A stretch of 64,000 nt of DNA, taken from NCBI RefSeq assembly GCF_963678635.1, contig NC_087068.1, forward strand, positions 34,851,436 through 34,915,435, written 5' to 3'. This DNA comes from Symsagittifera roscoffensis (taxonomy: Eukaryota; Xenacoelomorpha; Acoela; Convolutidae). The notes beneath the pieces were generated by a model. That model ran no database searches, was not told where the DNA came from, and saw nothing but the letters and a program-made list of their open reading frames with translations. Shown piece after piece: positions 11,430 to 22,000 of the stretch (the first letter of the stretch is position 1; each line of letters opens with the position of its first letter). Both the position numbers and the translations under genes were made by a program.

Positions 11430-12629
11430 TCTGTTTTTCCGTGTGTCTGTGTGTCTGTGTGTCAGCCTGTCTGCGTGTCTGCGTGACAGGGTGCTGTATG
11501 TCCGTGCGTCTGGGTGTTTGTGTGTCTGTGTGTCTGTGTGTCTATGTGTCTGTGTGTCAGCCTATCAGCTTGTCTGCATGACTGTGTGTCGGCGTGTCTG
11601 TGTGTATGTGGTATGTGGGTCTGTGTGTCAACGTGTCTGCTAGACTGTGTATCTGTGTGACTGTGTGTCTGAATGTCTGTGTGTCGGTGTGTTTATGTGT
11701 CTGAGTGTCTTTGTGTTTTTATGTATGTATGTCTGAGTGACTGTAATCCTGTGTATCTGTGTAGCTTGTCTGCGTGTCTGCGTCATTGTGTGTCTGTGTG
11801 TTTGTGTGTATGTCTGGATGTATCTGTGTCGATGTGTCTATGTGCCTGTGTGTCTATATGTATGTCTGTCTGAGTAGCGGTAAGTCTGTGTATCTGTAGG
11901 TCCGTACGTCTGGGTATCTGTGAGTCTGTGTGTACGTGTGTCTTTGTGTCAGCCTGTCTGCGTGTCTGCGTGACTTAGTGTCGGTGTGTCTTCGAGTCTG
12001 TGTGTCTATGTGCCAGTAAGTGTGAGTGTCTGTTTTTCCGTGTGTCTGTGTGTCTGTGTGTCAGCCTGTCTGCGTGTCTGCGTGACAGGGTGCTGTATGT
12101 CCGTGCGTCTGGGTGTTTGTGTGTCTGTGTGTCTGTGTGTCTATGTGTCTGTGTGTCAGCCTATCAGCTTGTCTGCATGACTGTGTGTCGGCGTGTCTGT
12201 GTGTATGTGGTATGTGGGTCTGTGTGTCAACGTGTCTGCTAGACTGTGTATCTGTGTGACTGTGTGTCTGAATGTCTGTGTGTCGGTGTGTTTATGTGTC
12301 TGAGTGTCTTTGTGTTTTTATGTATGTATGTCTGAGTGACTGTAATCCTGTGTATCTGTGTAGCTTGTCTGCGTGTCTGCGTCATTGTGTGTCTGTGTGT
12401 TTGTGTGTATGTCTGGATGTATCTGTGTCGATGTGTCTATGTGCCTGTGTGTCTATATGTATGTCTGTCTGAGTAGCGGTAAGTCTGTGTATCTGTAGGT
12501 CCGTACGTCTGGGTATCTGTGAGTCTGTGTGTACGTGTGTCTTTGTGTCAGCCTGTCTGCGTGTCTGCGTGACTTAGTGTCGGTGTGTCTTCGAGTCTGT
12601 GTGTCTATGTGCCAGTAAGTGTGAGTGTC
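11430..12629. repeat. Identical 599-bp tandem duplication inside the array
   Basis: The segment from about 11,430 to 12,029 is followed directly by a second copy from about 12,030 to 12,629. The unusual words GACAGGGTGCTGTATG (11,485 and 12,084) and TAGCTTGTCTGCG (11,762 and 12,361) are both offset by 599. Comparing the two copies line by line I found no difference. The rest of the array is only moderately conserved. The copies diverge after about 12,630. Confidence 0.9.
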
Positions 12630-15600
12630 TGTATTTCTGTGTGTCGATGTGTCTAAGTGTCTGCGTCTCTCTATGTCTGTGTGTATGTTTGCCTAAATGT
12701 CTGTGTGTTTGTGTGTCTGTGCCTGTGTGTGTTTATGTCTGTATATCTGAGTGACTGTAAGTCTGCGTATCCGTAAATCCTTGTGTCTAGGACTCTCTGT
12801 GTCTGTGTGTACGTGTGTCTGTGTTTCAACATGTCTGCGTGTCTGCGTGACTGCGTGTCTGTGTGTCTGGGTATGTGTGTTTGTCTGTCTGTGTCTGTCT
12901 GTGTGTCTGTATGTCTGTATGTATGTGTGTCGATGTGTCTAAGTGCATGTGTGTCTTTATGTCTGTATGTCTGAGTGGCTGTAAGTCTGTGTATCTGTAT
13001 TTCCGTGTGTCTGTGTGTCTATGTGTCAGCTTGTCTGCGTGTCTCCGTGACTGGGTGAATGTATGTCCGTGCGTCTGGGTGTATGTGTGTCTGTGTGTCT
13101 GTGTGTGTCGGCGTGTCTTCGAGTCTGTGTTTCTATGTGCCTGTAAGTCTCTGTGTCAATGTTTCTGTGCGTCTGTGTATACGTGGGTCAGTTTGTCAAT
13201 GTGTCTGCGTGACTGTGTATCTGTGTGACTGTGTGTCTGAATGTCTGTGAGTCGGTGTGTCTATGTGCCTGAGTGTCTTTGTGTCTTTATGTCTGTATGT
13301 CTGAGTGACTATAAGGCTGTTTATCTGTGTAGCTTGTCTGCGTGTCTGCGTGATTGTGTGTCTGTGTGTCTGGGTGTCTGTGTGTTTGTGTGTATGTCTG
13401 GATGTATCTGTGTCGATGTGTCTATGAGCCTGTGTGTCTATATGTATGTCTGTCTGAGTAGCGGTAAGTCTAAGTTTCTATATGTCCGTGCGTCTGGGTA
13501 TCTGTGTGTCTGTGTGTCTATGTGTACGTGTGTCTTTGTGTCAGACTGTCTGCGTGTCTGCGTGACTGTGTGTCGGTGTGTCTTCGAGTCTGTGTGTCTT
13601 TGTGCCTGCAAGTGTGAGTGTCTGTGTTTCTGTGTGTCTGGATATAAGTGACTCTGTCTGTGTGTATGTCTGTGGGTCGATGTGTCTAAGTGTCTGCGTG
13701 CCTCTATGTTTGTGTATCTGATTGTGTAAATGTATGTGTATTTGTGTGTCTGTGTGTCTGGGTGCCTGTATGTCAGCCTGTTTGTGTGCCCGTATTTCTA
13801 TGTATCTGTATGTCTGTATGTCTGATTTCTGTGTTTCTATGTGTCAATGTGTCTGAGTGTCTGTGTGACTGGGTTTTAGGTGTCGGAGTATCTGTATGTC
13901 TATGTGTCTGTATGTCTGTATGTCTGTGGATCAGTGTGTCTATGTGTCTGTATGTCTGTGTGTCTTTGTATATGTGTTTCTGTAGGTCTGTATGTCTGCG
14001 TGTCTGTGTGTCTGCTTGTCTATGTGTCTTTGTGTCTGTATATTTATGCCTCGGTATTTCTGTAAGCGTGTCGGTGTGCCTATATGCATCTGTGTTTGTA
14101 TGTCTGTTTGTTAGTTTTTCCCTGTGTCTGTAAGTTTGTATATCTGTGTGTCGGTGGTTCTGTGTGTCTGTGTGTCTGTAGGTATGTGTGTCTGCGATTA
14201 TGTTTCTGTGGGTCTGTGTGTCTGTATGTCTGTGTGTCTGTGTGTCAGCCTGTCTGCGTGTCTGCGTGACTGGGTGTCTGTATGTCCGTTCGTCTGGGTG
14301 TATGTGTGTCTGTGTGTCTGTGTGTCAGTCTATCAGCGTGTCTGCGTGACTGTATGTCGGCGTGTCTTCGAGTCTGTGTTTCTGTGTGTATGTCTGTCTG
14401 TGTGTCTGTGTGACAACGTGTCTGTGTGACTGTGTATCTGTGTGACTGTGTGTCTGAATGTCTGTGTGTCGGTGTGTCTATGTGTCTTTGTGTCTTTATG
14501 TCTGTATGTCTGAGTGACTGTTAGCCTGTGTATCCGTAAATCCATGTGTCTGGGTTTCTCTCTGTCTGTGTGTACGTGTGTCTGTGTTTCAGCCTGTCTG
14601 CGTATCCGCGTGACTGTGTGCCTGCATATCTGGATGTATATGTGTCTGTCTGTCTGTGTGTGTCTATGCGTTTGTATGTCTGTAGGTCTGTGTGTCGTTG
14701 TGTCTATGTGCCTGAGTGTCTTTCTGTCTTTATGTCTGTATGTCTGAGATACTGTAAGTCTGTTTATCCGTGTAGCTTGTCTGCGTGTCTGCGTGTCTGC
14801 GTGATGGTGTGTCTGTGTGTTTGTGTGTCTGGGTGTCTCTGTGTTTGTGTATATGTATGTATGTATGTATGTGCGTCGATGTGTCTATGTGCCTCTGTGT
14901 CTATATGTTTGTCTGTCTGAGTAGCGGTAAGTCTGTGTATGTGTATGTCCGAGCGTCTGTGTGTCTGTGTGTCTGTGTGTACATGTGTCTTTGTGTCAGC
15001 CTGTCTGTGTGTCTGCGTGACTGTAAGTCGGTGTGTCTTCCAGTCTGTGTGTCTATGTCCTGTAAGTGGGAGTGTCTGTGTGTACCTGTGTCTGTGTGTC
15101 AACGTGTCTGCGTGGCTGTGTGTCTGTGTGTCTGTGTGTCTGTGACTCTGTCTGTCTGTGTGTCGGTGTGTCTATGTGTCTGCGTGTCCCTATGTCTGTG
15201 TGTCTGTTTGTCTAAATGTCTGTGTGTTTGTGTCTTTGTGTCTGTGTGGCTGGGTGACTGTGAGTCAGGCTATTTGTGTGCCCGGATTTCTATGTATCTG
15301 TCTGGCTGTATGTCTGATTGTCTGTGTTTCTACGTGTCAATGTGTCTGGTTTCTGGGTGTCGGAGTGTCTGTATGTCTATGTGTCTGTATGTCTGTATGT
15401 CTGTAGATCGATGTGTCTATGTGTCTGTATGTCTGAGTGTCTTTTTGTCTGTGTGTCTGTAGGTCTGTATGTCTGCGTGTCTGTGTGTCTGCTTGTCTAT
15501 GTGTCTTTGTGTCTGTATGTTTGTGCCTCGGTATTCCACTATGTGTGTCGGTGTGTCTATATGCATCTGTGTCTGTGTGTCTGTTCGTCAGTTTTTCCCT

Positions 15601-16459
15601 GTGTCGGTAAGTTTGTATATATGTGTGTCGGTGGTTCCGTGTGTCTGTAGGTATGTGTGTCTGCCTTTCTGTTTCTATGGGTCTGTGTGTCTGTGTGTCT
15701 GGGTCTGGGTGTCAGCGTGTGTGCGTGCCTGCGTTTCTGTGTGTCTGTGTGTCTGTGTGTCTGTATGTCTGTGTGTCTGTTTGTCTGTGTGTCGGTGTGT
15801 CTGATTGTCGTTTTTTCTATGGGTCTGCAGGTCTGTCTGCCTGTGTGTGTGTCTCTGTGTCTGTATGTCTGTGTGTTTGCGTTTCTGTGTGTATTTGTGT
15901 CTGTGTGTCTGTATGTCTGTGTGTATGTTTGTGTGTGTGTGTGTGTCGGTGTGCCTGATTTTCATTTTTTCTATGTGTCTGTATGTCTGACTGTCAGCAA
16001 GTCTGGTCCTCTGGGTGTCTGTGTGTCTCTTTGTAAGTGTGTCTGTACGTATGTTTGTGTGTCGGTGTATCTGTGTGCCGGTGTGTCGGTTGTTAATGTG
16101 CCTGAATGCTTGTTTGTCTGTATGTCTGTTTCTCTGTTTATCCGTGTGCTGTGAGTTCGTATGTCTGTGCGTCGGTGTGTCTTTGTATCTGTGTGTCTGT
16201 AGGTCTGTGTGCCTTTGTGTCTGTGTGTCGGTGTGCCAGTTTATCCGTGTGTGTGAAATTTTGTGTATCTGTGTGTCGGTGGTTCTGTGTGTCTGTTTTT
16301 CTGGGTCTGGGAGGCTGCGTGTCTGGGTGTCGATATGTCTGTGTGTCTGTCTGCCTGTGTGTATCTATGTGTCTGTATGTCTGTATGTCTTTGTGTCCGT
16401 GCGTCTGTATATCTGTGTGTTTGCGTTTCTGTGTGTATGTGTGCCTGGGTGTCTCTATG

Positions 16460-17670
16460 TCTGTATGTCTGATTGTCGTTTTTTCTTTCTTTCTGTGTGT
16501 CTGGCTGTCTTTGCGTCTGGTCTTCTGGGTGTCTGCGTGTCTGTATGTACGTGTGTCTGCATGTCTGTATGTCTGTAGGCCTGTGTGTCCGTGTGTTTGT
16601 TCGTCTGTTTTTCCGTGTGTCTGTAGTTTTGTATGTCTCTGCGACTGCGTGTCTTGGTGTCTGTGAGTCTGGGTGTCTGTGTAACTGCTATGTGTCTCTC
16701 TGTGTATGTATATGTGTGTCTCTGGGCCTGTATGTCTGTGTGCCTGTGTGTCTGTGTGTCTGTATGTCTGTGTGTCTGTGTGTCTGTCTGCCCATGTGTG
16801 TCTGTGTGTCTGTTTTTCTGTGTGTCGGTGTGTTTTTGTGACTGTGTGTCTATGTTTCTGTGTGTCCGTATGTCCGTGTGTCTGTATCTTTGTGTGCTTG
16901 CGTTTCTTGTTATATGTGTGCGTGTGTGTCTATATGTCGATGTGTATGATTGTCGTTTTTCTTTCTTTCTGTGTGTCTGGCTGTCTGTCCGTCTGGTCTT
17001 CTGGGTGTCTGTGTGTCTGTGTATACGTATGTTTGTTTGTCTGTATGTCTGTAGGCCTGTGTGTCCGTGTGTTTGTTCGCTGTTTATCCGTGTGTCTGTA
17101 GTTTTGTATGTCTCTGCGTCTGCGTGTCTGGGTGTCTGTGAGTCTGGGTGTCTGTGTAACTGCTATGTGTCTCTCTGTGATATGTGTGTCTGTGGGCCTG
17201 TATGTCTGTGTGCCTGTGTGTCTGTGTGTCTGTATGTCTGTGTGCGTGTGTGTCTGTGTGTCTGTATGTCTGTGTGTCTGTGTGTCTGTCTGCCCAGGTG
17301 TGTCTGTGTGTCTGTTTGTCTGTGTGTCGGTGTGTTTTTGTGACTGTGTGTCTATGTTTCTGTGTGTCCGTATGTCCGTGTGTCTGAATATTTGTGTGCG
17401 TGCGTGTCTATATGTCGATGTGTCTGATTGTCGTTTTTCTTTCTTTCTGTGTGTCTGGCTGTCTGTCCGTCTGGTCTTCTGGGTGTCTCTGTGTCTGTAT
17501 ATACGTATGTCTGTATGTCTGTTTGTCTGTGTGTCTGTAAGTTTGTATGTCTGTGCGTCTGTGTGTCTGGGTGTCTGTGAGTCTGGGTGTCTGTGTATCT
17601 GATGTGTGTCTGTGTGTGTATGTATCTGTGTGTCTGTGGGCCTGTATGTATGTGTGCCTGTGTGTCCATG
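16460..17670. repeat. About 475-bp higher-order repeat in the G/T array
   Basis: Three successive copies begin with a GATTGTCGTTTTT-type word, followed by a CTTTCTTTC tract and TCTGGTCTTCTGGGTGTCT, at about 16,467, 16,948 and 17,427. The interval is about 475-480 bp. Copies differ by substitutions and small indels, so they are older than the identical 599-bp duplication to the left. Confidence 0.8.
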
Positions 17671-17690
17671 TGTCTGCAAGTCTTTGGGTC

Positions 17691-19487
17691 TAAATGATCA
17701 AAACGTTCAGTTAACTGATAAAAAAAACTGAATAATTCAGATCAAAAATAGTAATTGCATTTTCAATTTGAAACAGCAGATCAAAAATTAATTGCAGGTG
17801 ATTTTTGAAAACATATAAAACATTGAATAATTTCCGCTGAAAAATTAGAATAACAAAAAAACTTTTACAGAAAACAAAATAGATTTTTTCTACCGCTCAC
17901 ACTTTTTAGTATTGTGACATCAGTTGGGTTCCTCCTGCTTTCAAAGTTTGATTATTTTATGTATCTTTGCACATAGAAACCAATCCTGCAATTTTTTAGC
18001 TAGCTCGCCACCGCTAGCCGCAATTCGTTTATATGCAATGAAGTTTTCTCACAATTGAATTGTTTGCTAATTAATAGCAACTTGAGTGCAATTAGGAAGA
18101 ATCACGAGTTGGCTTGTGACTGGTACTGATAAAAACCACACAAACTTAAATTTATCTTAAACAACTTTTGGTTGCTTTCCGTTTGTTTTGCATTCCATCA
18201 ATTGTTGCAACAACTGTTGATTTCTTAAACCAAGCAGTACTGAATGTGTAGGAGTTGAGCCATTTGCGAAGTATAATTCCTAAAAAAAACAAAATTAACC
18301 ACAAAGTTTCCCCAATAATTCCCTCAAGAAGACTAAGTAGTAATTAATACAAACTGAAAAAAAATGCTTATCTTTTTCCTTTTCAGCTTAAACATTTCAT
18401 AATTGGATTGAATGATTCAACCGCAAAATTGCTGTTTTTCACCATTTGATGGATACCATGGAAAGTTGAAGACTAAAACGAACTCTAGAAACAATGTTAT
18501 GCAGATCCAAGCTAAAATAACAACCTATGACGACACAAAAAAATTGTTTCTTTCTTCCAGACACCAATTCTGACACAGCGTCAAATATTTCAAAAATTTG
18601 AATTCAGTTGCAGAGCCTTGTCGAACCGCGAATATAGACTGTTTATTACAAGATTTATGAACTTATTCCACATTTTTTCAGTAAATGCCGCTAGTAAAAC
18701 TAACGATAGCAACGGTACCAGTCTTTCAACTATGAAAAAAAAACTTTTCACAAAGCAATTGGTCAAGTTATATAGCAGCTCAGCGTTTCTTCACTGAAAA
18801 TTCAAAAAACGAACCAACCAAATTTCGAATGAGATGATCTCATTTTCTGGGAAAATTTGATGCTCAAAAGAAAAGCAGTGGATGATCTCTTGTTAGAAAA
18901 ATCTCAAAAAGAATCAACCAATGTATACTCGTCAAAAAATGTGTATGTTATAAAAAAAATTTTTTGCTATTCATGATGCGTTGAATGTCGAGAAAACCAT
19001 GATTCACTTGAACATTGAGATACTTCCTGTCGCTTACGGTGTTCTAGAAAAAACACAACCTGAAAACTAGTAGAACACATGCTTAAGACAATCCACTATT
19101 TTGCTTTAAAGGAGGGCGGGTAATTAGATAATTTTTTTGCCTAAAGTTCTTCCTTGTCAACCGTTTCATCTTTCAAAAAAGGAACTCTGATAGAAGTCCT
19201 TGGTAAACTGATAATTCTTATTTAATTGTCGGAAAAAGGTGGCCAACATCTATACCAGAAGGCTTTTTTCTGTGCTGTGAAATTTGCGATTCTATGCAAA
19301 CAAATTAAAAACATTATAATTTTTAGGTAAACAAATACTTAATTTTGATTTAAAAAAATTTGCAAAAATTTATCAAATTTTCTTGTTTCGAACCTTGATG
19401 TGTGCAAACAGGAGCAGTATAATATATATAGCATGAGTAAAAATATTAACCCCCAGACTTACAGCGATGTCATGAAAAGTTGAATTA
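17691..19487. other. AT-rich unique DNA, no feature seen
   Basis: Roughly 1.8 kb of AT-rich sequence with many short A and T runs and no open frame of note on either strand. I see no RNA gene, no inverted repeat of substance and no similarity to the neighbouring arrays. Confidence 0.6.
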
Positions 19488-20010
19488 TGCGCCAACCCAT
19501 CCATCTATCAGAAAATTGATCAATCATAACAATCAATCATACAGTCATCTATCCAACCATTCATCCTGTATTTCAACCATCCATCCATATAGCCAGCCTC
19601 TATCAAATCATCCATTCGACCATCAAGGCATCAAAATCTGGTCCATCCAGCCACAATCAAGCAAGCCATTCCTTTAACTAGACAGTCATAGTCTTTGCAC
19701 CAATCAGCAATCAGTCCAGCTATCCATCAATAGATTAATCACGCACCCGTCTAAGTTTTCAGCGTGTCATTCATATATCTATCCAACCCGCTACCCATTA
19801 AGACATCAAGCAATCTAACCAGCAACCCACCCAGCCATCTATCGTCCATCTGTCTATCCAGCAATCCATCCGTCTCTCCAGCCCTCCGTCGGTCCGTCAA
19901 TCTACTTGTTCATCGACTCAATTATCCATTAGGTCATTTATCCATCAATCCATCCAGGCCTCAATTCTTTCATCGCTCGGTTCATCCATTTATTCAGTGC
20001 ATTCGAGCAA
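19488..20010. repeat. Degenerate CATC/CCAT tetranucleotide array
   Basis: Words such as CCATCCATC, TCCATCAATC, ATCTATCCA and CATTCATC recur in a roughly four-base rhythm through this interval. The serine- and proline-rich open frames here (for example 19,480-19,677 and 19,764-20,045) are products of the repeat. Confidence 0.85.
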
Positions 20011-20049
20011 ATTTGGTTCTAGCCTATACAATTTTCAGTTTTTAAATAG

Positions 20050-20580
20050 GTGGTATGTATAGATAACCTTAGTTATACATAGGGATCATTAGTTTTTAGT
20101 AGGAATCGTTAGTTATACATAGAGTTTATTGATTAAAATTATATTTTAAAGGTTATAGAAAAGAATCAAAGAGTTACATAGAGAGAAGTAGTATTTTATG
20201 GGGATATTTAGATAAGCATAGGGACTGTTACTTAGACGTAAGGATCAATAGTTGTACATAGGGACCATATTTTATATTCAGAGGTCATTAGCTATCACAG
20301 AGATCATTAGTTATATATCGAATTCATCAATTATACATAGAGATCATTAGTAGTACATAGGGATTATTAGTTATACGTGGGAATCTTTAGCGATCATTAA
20401 GAAGGCGTATGGAGAAAAAGTTATACACAGGGGTAATTTTTCATGCATAAGGATTACTAGTTATACACAGAGAGCTAAAGTTTTTATAGGAACAACTAAT
20501 TATAATACAAAAGCACCATTTGTAATATATAGAGATCATTAGTTGTGCACAGAGATCCTTAGTCATGCGTAGAAATAATG
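20050..20580. repeat. Degenerate ~22-bp minisatellite (ATAGGGATCATTAGTTATAC)
   Basis: At least fifteen variants of GTTATACATAGGGATCATTA follow one another from about 20,050, with the most regular stretch at 20,270-20,400. Copies are diverged and interspersed with A-rich sequence. The array lies directly next to the CATC array, so two unrelated simple arrays abut. A last diverged word, GCATAGGGACTAG, appears near 20,740. Confidence 0.8.
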
Positions 20581-22000
20581 AGAAATCATCTACTCTCAAT
20601 GAAGAAATGAAAAAAAATTAGTTTTAAACTTCAAAAAAAAAATTTAAAAAAATTGAAAGAAAAAAATTTGATAATTTTTTGTATGGAAATTTTTTCGGTT
20701 ATACTTTCTTATAGGGACCAATGGGATACCTACATAATGCATAGGGACTAGCTGTTGTCGTTGAAAACAGGAGGAAAGTTGGTTGTCATATATTACATGG
20801 TGAGATGACCATTACGAATGATACCTAATGGTGATCCATAGATGACAACCCTCCATCCTAGTATACTATATCCATACTACTGATATTGCTTCATTGATTC
20901 AATTATTGCTCTCTTATTTCAAATATTACACAATGTTTCAAAATTAGCACTAGTTTTTCAAGTATGGCAAGAAAACATACAGCACACAAATTTTTTTCGT
21001 AAATGGTTTGCAGTAACTATGATTATACGGAAGTTTCAATGTCATTGTAGGCCCCTTGATATGTTGTTAGCAGTGATATTAAAGTTTTTGCCAGAATTCA
21101 GTATCGTTTTTTTCATCATGCGCAGAAAGTGTTAAAACTGGATTAAAATCCCCCCTCAGGGATTCGACCATCTGCCGACCCAAAGGCAGGGGGTCAAAAT
21201 TCCCCCCTTTGTTTTTTTTGAGATATCTATTTTTTGTGGAAGACCTTAAAAATTTTCTGCAGGCGCCTTTGGCGCCAATATATACTAATTTTGAGGGGGG
21301 TGGGGGTCGCGCCAAAAAAACGGGATTCTTTGGCCAAAAATTTCCCAAAAGTGCCTAAAAACACTGATTTTGGCCTTTTTTCAAAAATTTGCATGTGGCG
21401 CAGAGAATTTGGGTCTTTATAGTGATTTGGAAGCCCTGAGAAAATCAATTTGGTCGACCTAAAAAAAGGTTGACAATATTTTCGAATTTTTTTCGAAAAA
21501 ACGCCCCCCCCCCCCCCCTCTCGAGAACCGCGCCTGGGTATATAGTCAAAATAATTGCAAGCAAAACAAGCTTCCTGTTTGCTATTATGAAAAATGTGGA
21601 TTTGAAAGAGGAAAAACTTTTTTGCAGAATAATTCTTCATCGCACAAACTTTAGGATACGGTACACGGAATGAGTAAAGCGAACTGGAGATTTGCTTCAG
21701 GAAATTGTTTCTAAGGTAACTCAAAATTAAGATTAAAACTCTGATCGAGGCCAAAGAATCATTAATTAGGGTTCAGCAATGAATTTGACTTAAATAACTG
21801 TGGCCGTATTCTGGACAACTAACGCTCGTTCCTTATTAACTTCGAATAATACTGATTAAAACATCGATTTTCCATTTGATCCAAGGATAAGCCTTGATGA
21901 TCAGAAATTTAGATTTAGTTTAGTTTTACTTAAAGATCCAAGTGAAGCCTTGATGATCTGCTGTTATGAATGAAATTAATTTAAGTTAAAACAAGGTTAA
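20581..22000. other. AT-rich DNA with a C15 tract; possible old repeat
   Basis: Mostly AT-rich sequence without genes. Between 21,100 and 21,540 there is a less AT-rich patch with GGGGGGTGGGGGTCGCGCC (21,294-21,312) and a run of 15 C at 21,504-21,518 followed by TCTCGAGAACCGCGCCTGGG. The overlapping open frames on both strands here (for example 21,079-21,754) show no domain. This may be a fragment of an interspersed repeat, but I cannot name it. Near 21,890-21,960 the word GCCTTGATGATC is repeated with a spacing of about 56 bp. Confidence 0.4.

Larger units (their letters stand above)
10081..17690. repeat. G/T-rich TGTGTCTG minisatellite, 7.6 kb
   Basis: The + strand is almost entirely variants of the octamer TGTGTCTG (TATGTCTG, TGCGTCTG, TGTGTCGG, CAGCCTGTCTGCG). 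G and T dominate the + strand, giving marked strand asymmetry. Rarer words mark a higher-order structure: GTAGCGGTAAGTCT occurs at about 10,891, 11,874, 12,473, 13,458 and 14,921. In the right third, a word containing TGTCTGGCTGTCT recurs at about 16,494, 16,971 and 17,442. The cysteine/valine-rich open frames on both strands are translation artefacts of the repeat. Confidence 0.95.

Noticed and set aside
10090-17679. Cysteine/valine/serine-rich frames up to about 250 aa
   Set aside because: Artefacts of the TGTGTCTG array; one of them runs through the N gap. The opposite strand gives His/Thr-rich frames with the same origin.
1-17690. CRISPR array
   Set aside because: The repeats are contiguous or have homologous spacers; there are no unique spacers of regular length and the genome is eukaryotic.
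19480-20045. Ser/Pro/Asn-rich frames of 65-93 aa
   Set aside because: They coincide exactly with the CATC array.
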